Of a stretch of DNA of 64,000 bases, positions 51,474 through 59,531 are shown one piece after another. Source of the DNA: Tissierella sp032104385 (GTDB lineage Bacteria; Bacillota; Clostridia; Tissierellales; Tissierellaceae). The DNA is taken from the NCBI RefSeq assembly GCF_032104385.1, contig NZ_DAMCHJ010000009.1, positions 1-64,000 on the forward strand, given 5' to 3'. The notes under the pieces are model-generated. The model saw only the letters and a program-made list of their open reading frames with translations. It was not told the origin of the DNA and made no database searches. Position 1 is the stretch's first letter; each line of letters opens with the position of its first letter. Position numbers and translations under genes: made by a program.

Positions 51474-52883
51474 ATGGGATTTGGAGGTCTATATATTTCA
51501 ATAACAGGATTGCAGGCATCAAGAATGTCTTTAGATACGGTTTCACATAATATATCTAATGCAAATAATCCAAATTATGTAAGACAATCAGCAATACACG
51601 CAAATAATCCATATACAACTGATGGAAGATTTCAGAAGGGTACAGGGGTTAATGTTATTGAAGTAAGACAAATAAGAGATGAATTCTTAGATATAAAAGT
51701 AAGGCGAGAGGTAGCAACCTTCGGATATCATTATGCTAAATCTCAAATCCTTGAGGAGCTGGAAGGTGTATTTAATGAAATAAGTAGTAGTAGTTTACAA
51801 AAAGTAATGCATGATTTTTGGAAGAATTGGAATGAATTGTCTAAGGAGCCAGATAGCTTAACTACAAGAGGACTCGTGCATGAATCCTCCGTTGCATTTA
51901 CAGATACTGCAAATCATATATCAAGGCAACTTAATGATATAAGACAGAATTTAAATAAGGAAATCCTTGTTAAGGTAGATGAAGTAAATAGTATATTAAA
52001 TGAAATAGGACAATTAAATAATAGTATTAAATTAGTGGAAGGGGAAAATAGCAGGATAAAGGCAAATGATTTTAGAGATGAGAGAAATGCACTATTAGAT
52101 AGATTGTCGGAACTAATACCTATTACATCATATGAAAATGCCTGTGGAGAAACAGTAGTATCTCTACAAGGTAGAGATTTAATAAATGGGAACTATATTA
52201 GTACAATAGATGTAAAAAATGATGAAAATGGTTTGGGACATATTTATTGGAAAAATTCCAATGAGAAAATAGAATTAAATGGACAAGGGGAATTGGCAGG
52301 GTTCATAGATGTAAGAGATAGTTCCATGGTAACATATATGAATAAATTAGATGAGCTGGTTGGTGAATTTGCTAATGAAGTAAATAAACTTCATGAAAGG
52401 GGATTTGATTTAGAGAGAAATAACAATAAAATACCTTTCTTTATAGGTTCAGGTGGGAAGATAACTGCAGCTATTATAAAGGTAAATCCAGAGCTTTCTA
52501 ATTATAATAAAATAGCTATATCATCTACCAATGGTGCTAAGGGAGATGGAGAGATAGCGAAGGAAATTTGTAAACTTAGAGATAAGAAACTTTATGGAGA
52601 TAGAAATGGTGAAAAAGATATGGATATTGAAGGATATTATAGGAATATAATACTTACACTAGGCATAGAAAGACAAGCTTCACAATCCATAGCGAAGAAT
52701 CAAGGATTTCTAATAAAGGCTATAGATGATAAGAGAAAGAGTATATCAAATGTATCCTTAGATGAAGAAATGGCAGATATGATTCGTTTTCAACATTCAT
52801 ATTCAGCAAACTCACGAGTAATAAATGCAATAGATGAGATGATAGAAACAGTAGTGACTAGAGTGGGATTAGTGGGGAGGTAG
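51474..52883 (+). CDS. flgK1: Flagellar hook-associated protein 1 (first FlgK)
   Basis: 469 residues. N-terminal rod/hook motif SHNISNANNPNYVRQ near 25-39, coiled-coil region about 130-200, C-terminal D0 helix EMADMIRFQHSYSANSRVINAIDEM. Forms the first hook-filament junction ring. ATG follows GGAAGGTGTAG, two bases after the flgN stop. A second flgK follows after five bases. Confidence 0.94.
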   Translation: MGFGGLYISITGLQASRMSLDTVSHNISNANNPNYVRQSAIHANNPYTTDGRFQKGTGVNVIEVRQIRDEFLDIKVRREVATFGYHYAKSQILEELEGVFNEISSSSLQKVMHDFWKNWNELSKEPDSLTTRGLVHESSVAFTDTANHISRQLNDIRQNLNKEILVKVDEVNSILNEIGQLNNSIKLVEGENSRIKANDFRDERNALLDRLSELIPITSYENACGETVVSLQGRDLINGNYISTIDVKNDENGLGHIYWKNSNEKIELNGQGELAGFIDVRDSSMVTYMNKLDELVGEFANEVNKLHERGFDLERNNNKIPFFIGSGGKITAAIIKVNPELSNYNKIAISSTNGAKGDGEIAKEICKLRDKKLYGDRNGEKDMDIEGYYRNIILTLGIERQASQSIAKNQGFLIKAIDDKRKSISNVSLDEEMADMIRFQHSYSANSRVINAIDEMIETVVTRVGLVGR

Positions 52884-52888
52884 AGTAA

Positions 52889-54343
52889 ATGTTTTTCGGA
52901 TTTAATTCAGCAGTAAGAGGACTTCTTGCATCTCAAAGAGCCTTATATACTACAAATCATAATATAGATAATGCAAACACAAAGGGATATTCAAGACAAC
53001 AGATAGAGCAAAGAGCCACATCTCCATATAAAATGCCAGGTGTAGGTTTCTTAGGAACTGGTACGGAAGTTTATAATGTTGAGAGAGTAAGAGACTCCTT
53101 TGTGGATTTTAAATATTGGAATGAAACAGGTTCAATGGGAGAGTGGCAAATAAAGAATAATTCCCTAACAGAAATAGAAAAGTTAATGGGAGAGCCATCT
53201 AATAATAGTTTTAGAAAGTACATGGATGATTTTTATAAATCTTTAGATGAAATGAGTAAAAATCCCTCGGATTTGGCCTTTAGAGAACCTGTGCTTCAAA
53301 ATTCAATGGCTTTGACAAAACATATTAATGAAACAGCACAAAGATTACAAGAGATGAAGAAAGAAACTGAATATGAAATAGAAACAAAAATAAAGAATAT
53401 AAATAATTTAAGTGATCAAATAGCAAAATTAAACAGACAAATTTATTCAGCGGAAATAGATGGGAAACCTGCCAATGATTTAAGGGATAAAAGAGAATTA
53501 TTAGTAGATGAACTATCTAAGATTGTAAATGTAAAGGTAAACGAATCTCCAGATGGGAAATACAATGTTTCTGTTGGAGGTATATCAATAGTAGACCATT
53601 TATATACAAATGAAATGACTCTTAAAATCACAAATGATAATGGAAAAGATAAATATACAATTCATTGGGAAAATGGTGGAGAAGTAAATGTTAAATCAGG
53701 AGAATTAAAAGGACTACTAGATATGGTTCAAGGAGATGGAGAAGGAAATTCTTATAGGGGTATACCTTATTTTCAAAAGCAACTAGACGATTTTGCAAAG
53801 GGGTTTGCAGAGAAGTTTAATGAATTGCATAGAGAGGGATATGGAGAAGGAGAAACACGTGGAGCAGGTGATGAAGGAATTGACTTTTTTGTAGGAGTTG
53901 GAAATAATTCAAATAATATTACAGCTGCAACATTAACCATAAATAGTGAAATCGTTAAAGATGTTAAAAAAATAGCAGCAGCAGGAAATCCAGGTGGAGC
54001 ATCAGAAGATAGTACCAATTTATTAAGATTAATAAAACAAAGGGAGGATAAGAGTTTCTTCCCAACTGGATTATCCCAAGGAACACCTGATGATTTTATT
54101 AAAGCTATGCTTTCATCTATGGCAGTAGATAGCCTTCAGGCTGAAAGGTTCTATAAAACTCAGGAGCTTATGCAAAAAAACATAGAAACAAAACGTAAAT
54201 CCATATCAGGAGTAGAACTAAATGAAGAAATGGCAGATATGATAAGATTTCAACATGTGTATGTGGCATCATCAAAAATGATATCAACAATGGATATGAT
54301 AATAGATATTACAGTAAATAGATTGGGAATGGTAGGACGATAG
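52889..54343 (+). CDS. flgK2: Flagellar hook-associated protein 1 (second FlgK)
   Basis: 484 residues with the same plan: NHNIDNANTKGYSRQQ near 24-39, conserved DLRDKRELLVDELS near 196, and the C-terminal EMADMIRFQHVYVASSKMISTMD. It differs from the first copy over most of its length, so it is an old paralogue rather than a recent duplication. Whether both make a mixed ring or one serves another junction is not known. ATG follows GGGGAGGTAGAG. Confidence 0.93.
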   Translation: MFFGFNSAVRGLLASQRALYTTNHNIDNANTKGYSRQQIEQRATSPYKMPGVGFLGTGTEVYNVERVRDSFVDFKYWNETGSMGEWQIKNNSLTEIEKLMGEPSNNSFRKYMDDFYKSLDEMSKNPSDLAFREPVLQNSMALTKHINETAQRLQEMKKETEYEIETKIKNINNLSDQIAKLNRQIYSAEIDGKPANDLRDKRELLVDELSKIVNVKVNESPDGKYNVSVGGISIVDHLYTNEMTLKITNDNGKDKYTIHWENGGEVNVKSGELKGLLDMVQGDGEGNSYRGIPYFQKQLDDFAKGFAEKFNELHREGYGEGETRGAGDEGIDFFVGVGNNSNNITAATLTINSEIVKDVKKIAAAGNPGGASEDSTNLLRLIKQREDKSFFPTGLSQGTPDDFIKAMLSSMAVDSLQAERFYKTQELMQKNIETKRKSISGVELNEEMADMIRFQHVYVASSKMISTMDMIIDITVNRLGMVGR

Positions 54344-54376
54344 TCCGATTAATTAACAGAAGGAAGTGAATAACTA

Positions 54377-55357
54377 ATGAGAATAACAAATAATATGCTT
54401 GTAAGTAATATGACATATAACTTAAATAATACATTACAAAGGTTAGAGAAATTACAATATGAATCTACAGTAGGAAAGAAGTTTAGAGTACCTTCTGATG
54501 ATCCGATAGGTGCAAGTAAATCATTAAAGTTTAATACGGACATTTCAAAGGTAGAACAATATCTTAGAAATACCAAGGATGCAGCTGCATGGATGAAGGA
54601 AACAGAATCAGCTTTAAAGGAAATCAACCAAATACTCCATAGGGCAAATGAACTAACAGTACAAGCAGCCAATGGTACTAATACGGAGGATTTAGATAAA
54701 ATAAGAGATGAAATAAAAGAATTAAAAAGTCATTTGATACAAACAGGAAACTCAACCTACGCAGGAAGGTCAGTATTTACAGGATTTAAAACTGATCAGA
54801 AATTATTAAATGATGATGGAACATATAATGTTGATTTAAAGAAGTATACAGATGCAGATGGAAAACAAAAAGATGAGATATTTGTATATAATGTTGGAGT
54901 TGCAGAAACTGTAGATGTTAATACTCTGGGGAATAAGGTTTTCGGAAAGGCTGAGTATGATGGTACAAATTTGAAAACCGATAATCCAGGTTATTCAGCT
55001 GAAATATCTAAGGGAGATAAGCCATATTTAATAGCAGTATTTGATGAATTAGAAAATGCATTATCAGCTCCATCAAATCCTGATAAAATTCAAGAAGCCT
55101 TAAGTAATATCAAAGGTTCAATGAATCAAGTCCTATCAGTTACTGCAGAAATAGGAGCTAAAGCCAATAGGCTGGAAATGACAGGAAATAAGTTAGAAAA
55201 TCAATTGGTAAATTTAAAGGATTTACTGTCCTTTAATGAAGATGTTAGCTTACCAGATGCTATGATGAGATTAGCCATAGAAGAAAATGTTTATAGAGCA
55301 AGTCTGGGAGTGAGCACAAGAATAATACAACCAAGTTTAATGGATTTTCTAAGATAA
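54377..55357 (+). CDS. flgL: Flagellar hook-associated protein 3 (FlgL)
   Basis: 326 residues, flagellin-like second junction protein. N-terminal D0/D1 helix MRITNNMLVSNMTYNLNN, then GKKFRVPSDDPIGASKSLKF near 36-55, and C-terminal DAMMRLAIEENVYRASLGVSTRIIQPSL. ATG follows AGAAGGAAGTGA. The operon ends here with a terminator. Confidence 0.95.
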   Translation: MRITNNMLVSNMTYNLNNTLQRLEKLQYESTVGKKFRVPSDDPIGASKSLKFNTDISKVEQYLRNTKDAAAWMKETESALKEINQILHRANELTVQAANGTNTEDLDKIRDEIKELKSHLIQTGNSTYAGRSVFTGFKTDQKLLNDDGTYNVDLKKYTDADGKQKDEIFVYNVGVAETVDVNTLGNKVFGKAEYDGTNLKTDNPGYSAEISKGDKPYLIAVFDELENALSAPSNPDKIQEALSNIKGSMNQVLSVTAEIGAKANRLEMTGNKLENQLVNLKDLLSFNEDVSLPDAMMRLAIEENVYRASLGVSTRIIQPSLMDFLR

Positions 55358-55360
55358 TTA

Positions 55361-55395
55361 TAGGGCGTGCCTTTTGGTCGCCCCTTATTATTTTT
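55361..55395 (+). terminator. Intrinsic terminator after flgL
   Basis: AGGGCG, TG, CC, loop TTTT, GG, T, CGCCCCT, then TATTATTTTT. The gap to fliW also has a single-arm family A repeat (TTCTCAATTCTCAATTACAAT, about 55499-55519). Confidence 0.8.
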
Positions 55396-55535
55396 CAAGT
55401 ATAAATACTCTAGAAGAAGACTAGAAATTAATATATAATAATTTTACATATTGTATTATAATGTAATTAATACATAAGCCACTAGAGATTACCATTTAAT
55501 TCTCAATTCTCAATTACAATAAGGGGGTAATATAA

Positions 55536-55985
55536 ATGAAAATCAGAACCAAAAACTTCGGAGAAGTAGAGATAGAAAAAGATAAAATAATTTATTTTCA
55601 AGAAGGAATTCCAGCTTTTGAGGAAGAAAAAGAATTTGTACTTATATTAAACGAAGATAAAGAAAATCCTTTCCATTCATTACAATCTGTTAATAAAGAG
55701 GAGCTATCTTTTATTGTTATAAATCCATTTGAAATATTTAATGATTATGATATATTACTTCCGGATATAGCAATCAATAAATTGGAAATAAAAAAAGAAG
55801 AAGATTTGAATATATATACAATAGTAGTGATACCAGAAGATATTAAAAAGATGACAACTAATCTGTTAGGACCAATAGTTATTAACAGGAAGAAAATGTT
55901 AGGGAAACAAGTAATCTTAGATGATGAAAGATATACAACCAAGCATTTTATATTTAACCAAGATTCCGAAATGGGAGGGGAGTAA
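55536..55985 (+). CDS. fliW: Flagellar assembly factor FliW
   Basis: 149 residues. Binds flagellin and CsrA in turn, so that free flagellin releases FliW from CsrA. Family patterns: IYFQEGIPAFEEEKEFVLI near 20-38, FIVINPFEIFNDYDILLPD near 61-79 and NLLGPIVINRKKMLGKQVIL near 112-131. ATG follows AAGGGGGTAA. One base separates its stop from csrA, so the two are co-translated. Confidence 0.95.
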   Translation: MKIRTKNFGEVEIEKDKIIYFQEGIPAFEEEKEFVLILNEDKENPFHSLQSVNKEELSFIVINPFEIFNDYDILLPDIAINKLEIKKEEDLNIYTIVVIPEDIKKMTTNLLGPIVINRKKMLGKQVILDDERYTTKHFIFNQDSEMGGE

Positions 55986-55986
55986 A

Positions 55987-56220
55987 ATGCTTATCCTCAC
56001 TAGAAGAAAAGATGAATCAATAATTATAGATGGGAATATTGAGATAAAAATAGTGGAAATAGAAGATGGTAAAGTTAAAATTGGAATTGATGCTCCAAAG
56101 AATATAGATATTATTCGAAAAGAGTTATATAAAAAAATGCAGGATGAAAACTTAGCAGCCCTTAACAATACTTCTAAATTAGACGATGTAAAAAAGCTTT
56201 TCAATAAAAAAACTACTTAA
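55987..56220 (+). CDS. csrA: Carbon storage regulator CsrA
   Basis: 77-residue RNA-binding dimer that blocks translation by binding GGA in hairpin loops. MLILTRRKDESIIIDGNIEIKI is the family N-terminus, and Arg6/Arg7 plus the C-terminal part include the RNA-binding surface. Start set at ATG 55987, with GGGAGGGGAG before it; an upstream in-frame ATG at 55921 lies inside fliW. Its C-terminal extension beyond residue 60 is the FliW contact region in Bacillus-type CsrA. Confidence 0.96.
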   Translation: MLILTRRKDESIIIDGNIEIKIVEIEDGKVKIGIDAPKNIDIIRKELYKKMQDENLAALNNTSKLDDVKKLFNKKTT

Positions 56221-56254
56221 ATATTGCAATTATTCAAGGAGGAATTGTTACATC

Positions 56255-57808
56255 ATGGATGATATACAGAGAACTTGCATTAGCAAAAATGACTTTTGGA
56301 AGGTATTAATAGTTGATGATGATAATTTTATACATAGGATGTTAAAAAAGGTAAATCAGGATCTTATATTTGAGGATAAAGGAATAATATTTTATAGTGC
56401 TTATACATCTAATGAAGCCATTAAAGTATTAGAAGAAAATAGAGATATAGCATTAGTTTTATTAGATGTATTTCTAGAAGAAGAAGATACTGGTTTAAAT
56501 TTAGTAAGATATATTAGGGAAGATATAAATGATGTTAATATTAGGATAGTTTTAATGACAGGGAAGGATTCAGCTGTATTACAGGATAAGATAATATTAA
56601 ATTATGATATAAATGGATATGAAAACAAATCAGATTTATTTTCTAAGAAGATGAATACAGTTATCCTTTCATCTTTAAGATCCTTTAGGGATATTAATAG
56701 AATAAAAAATCATAAAGAATCAATGGAAAAAGTAGTATCATCTATATCTAAATTATATGAAAAAGATGCACTTAATGATTTTTTAACTTCTAGCTTATGT
56801 CATCTTAGCTCACTAATTAATCAGTGTAAGGGGTTTGGAAAAGAAAATTGCCCTATAAACTCTTTTGCAGCAGTAAAAGAAGGAGAAAGCAATATATTTA
56901 GAATAATTGGTGGAACGGGTAACTATAAGACTTCCATAAACAATAAAGTTAGAGAAACTATATTAAAAGATGATTTAATAAAGGTAACAAAGATATACAA
57001 TGTTGGGGAGCATGAACTTTTTGATAATTGCTATATAGCTAGATATAAAAGTACAGCAGGAAGTGAAGCGATTATATTTATTGAACGTTATAATAATATG
57101 GATTGTGTTGATATAGAATTATTAAATATATTTCATAAAAGTATAGCCGCAACCTTTGATAACCTATGTTTGAATTTAGAAATAGAAGCAACTCAAAAAG
57201 AAATATTATATACATTAGGAGAAGTAACTGAAGCTCGATCAGAAGAAACAGGTTATCATGTAAAAAGAGTATCCAAGTATTGTGAGTTGCTAGGGGAGAA
57301 ATATGGTTTATCTCAAAGGGAAATCATGTTAATAACACATGCTTCTCCAATACATGATATAGGAAAAGTTGCCATACCGGATAAGATACTTTTAAAACCT
57401 GGAAAGTTAACTAAAGAAGAATTTAATATAATAAAAACCCATACAACAATAGGATATAATCTTTTAAAAAACTCAAAAAGAGAAATCCTAAAGGCAGCAT
57501 CTATAGTAGCTCATGAACATCATGAAAAGTATGATGGGGGAGGATACCCAAGGGGACTGAAGGGTGAGGAAATTCATATCTACGGAAGAATAGCAGCCAT
57601 AGCCGATGTATTCGATGCCCTAGGCTCTCCTAGAGTATATAAAAAGCCTTGGATAATGAATGATATACTAGAATATTTCAAAGAAGAAAGGGGTAAACAT
57701 TTTGATCCAAAGTTAGTGGACATACTATTTGATAATTTAGATGAGTTTTTGGAAATAAAAGAAAAATATTCTGATGAAAAAACAAAAATAATTTCCAAAA
57801 AACACTAA
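56255..57808 (+). CDS. Response regulator with HD-GYP phosphodiesterase domain
   Basis: 517 residues: receiver domain (about 14-140) with the acidic pair DDD near 22 and phospho-acceptor Asp in LVLLDVFLEEE near 70, a middle DUF3369/GAF-like region (about 150-315), and an HD-GYP domain (about 320-500) with HDIGKVAIPDK, HH in AHEHHEKYDGGGYPRG and GGGYP intact. Predicted to break down cyclic di-GMP. Sits between csrA and flagellin, 112 bp before hag, so it likely shares flagellar timing. ATG follows AAGGAGGAA. Confidence 0.93.
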   Translation: MDDIQRTCISKNDFWKVLIVDDDNFIHRMLKKVNQDLIFEDKGIIFYSAYTSNEAIKVLEENRDIALVLLDVFLEEEDTGLNLVRYIREDINDVNIRIVLMTGKDSAVLQDKIILNYDINGYENKSDLFSKKMNTVILSSLRSFRDINRIKNHKESMEKVVSSISKLYEKDALNDFLTSSLCHLSSLINQCKGFGKENCPINSFAAVKEGESNIFRIIGGTGNYKTSINNKVRETILKDDLIKVTKIYNVGEHELFDNCYIARYKSTAGSEAIIFIERYNNMDCVDIELLNIFHKSIAATFDNLCLNLEIEATQKEILYTLGEVTEARSEETGYHVKRVSKYCELLGEKYGLSQREIMLITHASPIHDIGKVAIPDKILLKPGKLTKEEFNIIKTHTTIGYNLLKNSKREILKAASIVAHEHHEKYDGGGYPRGLKGEEIHIYGRIAAIADVFDALGSPRVYKKPWIMNDILEYFKEERGKHFDPKLVDILFDNLDEFLEIKEKYSDEKTKIISKKH

Positions 57809-57832
57809 AGTAATATAAATACCATCCGATAA
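57806..57832 (+). promoter_or_regulatory. Sigma-28 promoter of flagellin
   Basis: TAAA (57806-57809, overlapping the upstream stop codon), 15 bp, TCCGATAA (57825-57832). Confidence 0.9.
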
Positions 57833-57879
57833 TAATAATGAAAGTTAAAAAACCTTTTGGCCAAAGGTACTAAAATATT

Positions 57880-57913
57880 TTGGCAAGGATGCCAACAACA
57901 AAAATCAAGGAGG
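57880..57913 (+). promoter_or_regulatory. Candidate CsrA sites in the flagellin leader
   Basis: TTGGC-AAGGAT-GCCAA (57880-57895) puts GGA in a six-base hairpin loop. A second GGA lies in the ribosome binding site AAGGAGG (57907-57913). A third hairpin, ACCTTT-TGGCC-AAAGGT, is at 57852-57868. The layout matches the two-site CsrA repression known for B. subtilis hag. Confidence 0.75.
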
Positions 57914-57920
57914 AATAAAA

Positions 57921-58742
57921 ATGAGAATTAATAACAACATGATGGCAATAAATACTCACAGACAATTAGGCATATCAACTAATGCTGGTGCAAAATCAAT
58001 GGAAAAGTTATCATCAGGATTTAGAATTAATAGGGCTGCTGATGATGCTGCAGGACTATCAATCTCAGAAAAGATGAGGGGACAAATCAGAGGTCTTAAT
58101 ATGGCTTCTAAAAACTCCCAAGATGGTATTTCATTAATTCAAACAGCAGAAGGAAACTTAAATGAAGTAAGTGCTATGCTTGTAAGAGTTAGAGAATTGG
58201 CAACACAAGCTGCTAATGGAACTTATGATGCAACGAATGACTTAGAAAGAATTCAAGAAGAAGTTACTGAGTTATCAAAGCAAATTAATGACATTAAAGA
58301 TAACTCTAAGTTTAATGGAATAGCTCTATTAGATGGTACACAAAGTGGAATAACTCTACAAATTGGAGCTGCTAAAGGTCAAGAGCTTACATTAGATACT
58401 GCTAAATTTAGTTTAAGTGGCGTAGCTAAAGCTGTTTCAGGATATAAATTATCTACTCAATCAGGTGCACAACAAGTATTATCAGGTATTGAAGATCAAA
58501 TTAATGCTGTAAGTAAGGCTAGATCCTACCTAGGAGCTAATCAAAATAGATTAGAGCATACAATCAAGAACCTTGATGTTTATGCTGAAAACTTACAAGC
58601 GGCAGAATCAAGAATCAGAGACGTAGACATGGCAAAAGAGATGATGGAACAAACAAGACAAAACATACTGCAACAAGCTTCAACTGCTATGTTAGCTCAA
58701 GCAAATCAAGCACCTCAAACTGTATTACAATTATTAAGGTAA
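57921..58742 (+). CDS. hag: Flagellin
   Basis: 273 residues, a short flagellin with only the conserved D0/D1 ends and a small middle (about 150-185). N-terminal RINNNMMAINTHRQLG and SSGFRINRAADDAAGLSISE; C-terminal DVDMAKEMMEQTRQNILQQ and ANQAPQTVLQLLR. Export and filament formation depend on FlgL, FlgK, FliW and the chaperones encoded upstream. Expressed from a sigma-28 promoter with a CsrA-type leader. The genes that follow suggest glycosylation. Confidence 0.98.
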   Translation: MRINNNMMAINTHRQLGISTNAGAKSMEKLSSGFRINRAADDAAGLSISEKMRGQIRGLNMASKNSQDGISLIQTAEGNLNEVSAMLVRVRELATQAANGTYDATNDLERIQEEVTELSKQINDIKDNSKFNGIALLDGTQSGITLQIGAAKGQELTLDTAKFSLSGVAKAVSGYKLSTQSGAQQVLSGIEDQINAVSKARSYLGANQNRLEHTIKNLDVYAENLQAAESRIRDVDMAKEMMEQTRQNILQQASTAMLAQANQAPQTVLQLLR

Positions 58743-58769
58743 TTAAATTAGTTTCTATAGACAAGTTAG

Positions 58770-58797
58770 AACCAGAGGAAATTTCCTCTGGTTTTTT
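58770..58797 (+). terminator. Intrinsic terminator of flagellin
   Basis: AACCAGAGGAAA (58770-58781) with TTTCCTCTGGTT (58782-58793), then TTTT. Confidence 0.92.
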
Positions 58798-58846
58798 AAT
58801 ACGTATAAATCTTATTCTACATTACATACTAAAATATTATATTATA

Positions 58847-58873
58847 TAAATATATATCATATTTTGTCGATAA
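58847..58873 (+). promoter_or_regulatory. Sigma-28 promoter of the glycosylation operon
   Basis: TAAA (58847-58850), 15 bp, GTCGATAA (58866-58873), 28 bases before the next gene. Confidence 0.85.
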
Positions 58874-58901
58874 TATTATATATAGGAAAAATGGGGGGAT
58901 T

Positions 58902-59531
58902 ATGTTGAAAATTTATATTGAAGATCAAATATTAGAATATGAAAATAGCAAAGATGAAATTGATAAAATATTAAATGAAATAGATACTATAATTATTAAA
59001 TCATCAAAGACATTAAGCTATATGGTCATAGATGACTATGAAATATATGAAAACTTTTATGATTATTTTTTGGATAATATTAGGGTAATAGAAAAGGTAG
59101 ATGTAATTGCGTTAACTTATAAGGAATTGGTTGATGATATATTGATTTCTACTTTAACCTATCTTAAGAGAACTCCAGATACAATAGAAAAGCTAGCAGA
59201 TAAATTCTATAAAAATCCAGATGGAGATGCGTGGAGTGATTTAAATAATCTACTTGGTGGAATCAGTTGGATAATAAATACCTTTTCTTCTATAGAGCAA
59301 GACGGGCAACTAAAGGATATAGTATTAAGCTATGAAGATTGGAATCTTTATGCAAAAGAGTTGTTTTCATTACAAGGAATACTACCAGATCTTGAAGGAG
59401 CATTATCTAGTGGTGATAATGTTACAATAGCTGATATATTATTTTATGAAATTATATCAATATTTAAAGAAATGGCAGGAAGATTGTCAAGTTTAGTAAG
59501 TATGGAGGCAAGTTTATATGATCTTAACTGA
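58902..59531 (+). CDS. Unknown protein at the head of the flagellar glycosylation operon
   Basis: Not recognised. 209 residues, acidic and mostly helical by eye, no signal peptide or membrane helix. A Trp-containing middle (DAWSDLNNLLGGISWIINTF near 110-128) stands out. It has its own sigma-28 promoter and overlaps the maf gene by 14 bp, so it is made with the glycosyltransferase and likely works with it, perhaps as a chaperone or adaptor of the glycosylation step; this is inference from location only. ATG 58902 or TTG 58905, both near GGGGGG. Confidence 0.7.
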   Translation: MLKIYIEDQILEYENSKDEIDKILNEIDTIIIKSSKTLSYMVIDDYEIYENFYDYFLDNIRVIEKVDVIALTYKELVDDILISTLTYLKRTPDTIEKLADKFYKNPDGDAWSDLNNLLGGISWIINTFSSIEQDGQLKDIVLSYEDWNLYAKELFSLQGILPDLEGALSSGDNVTIADILFYEIISIFKEMAGRLSSLVSMEASLYDLN

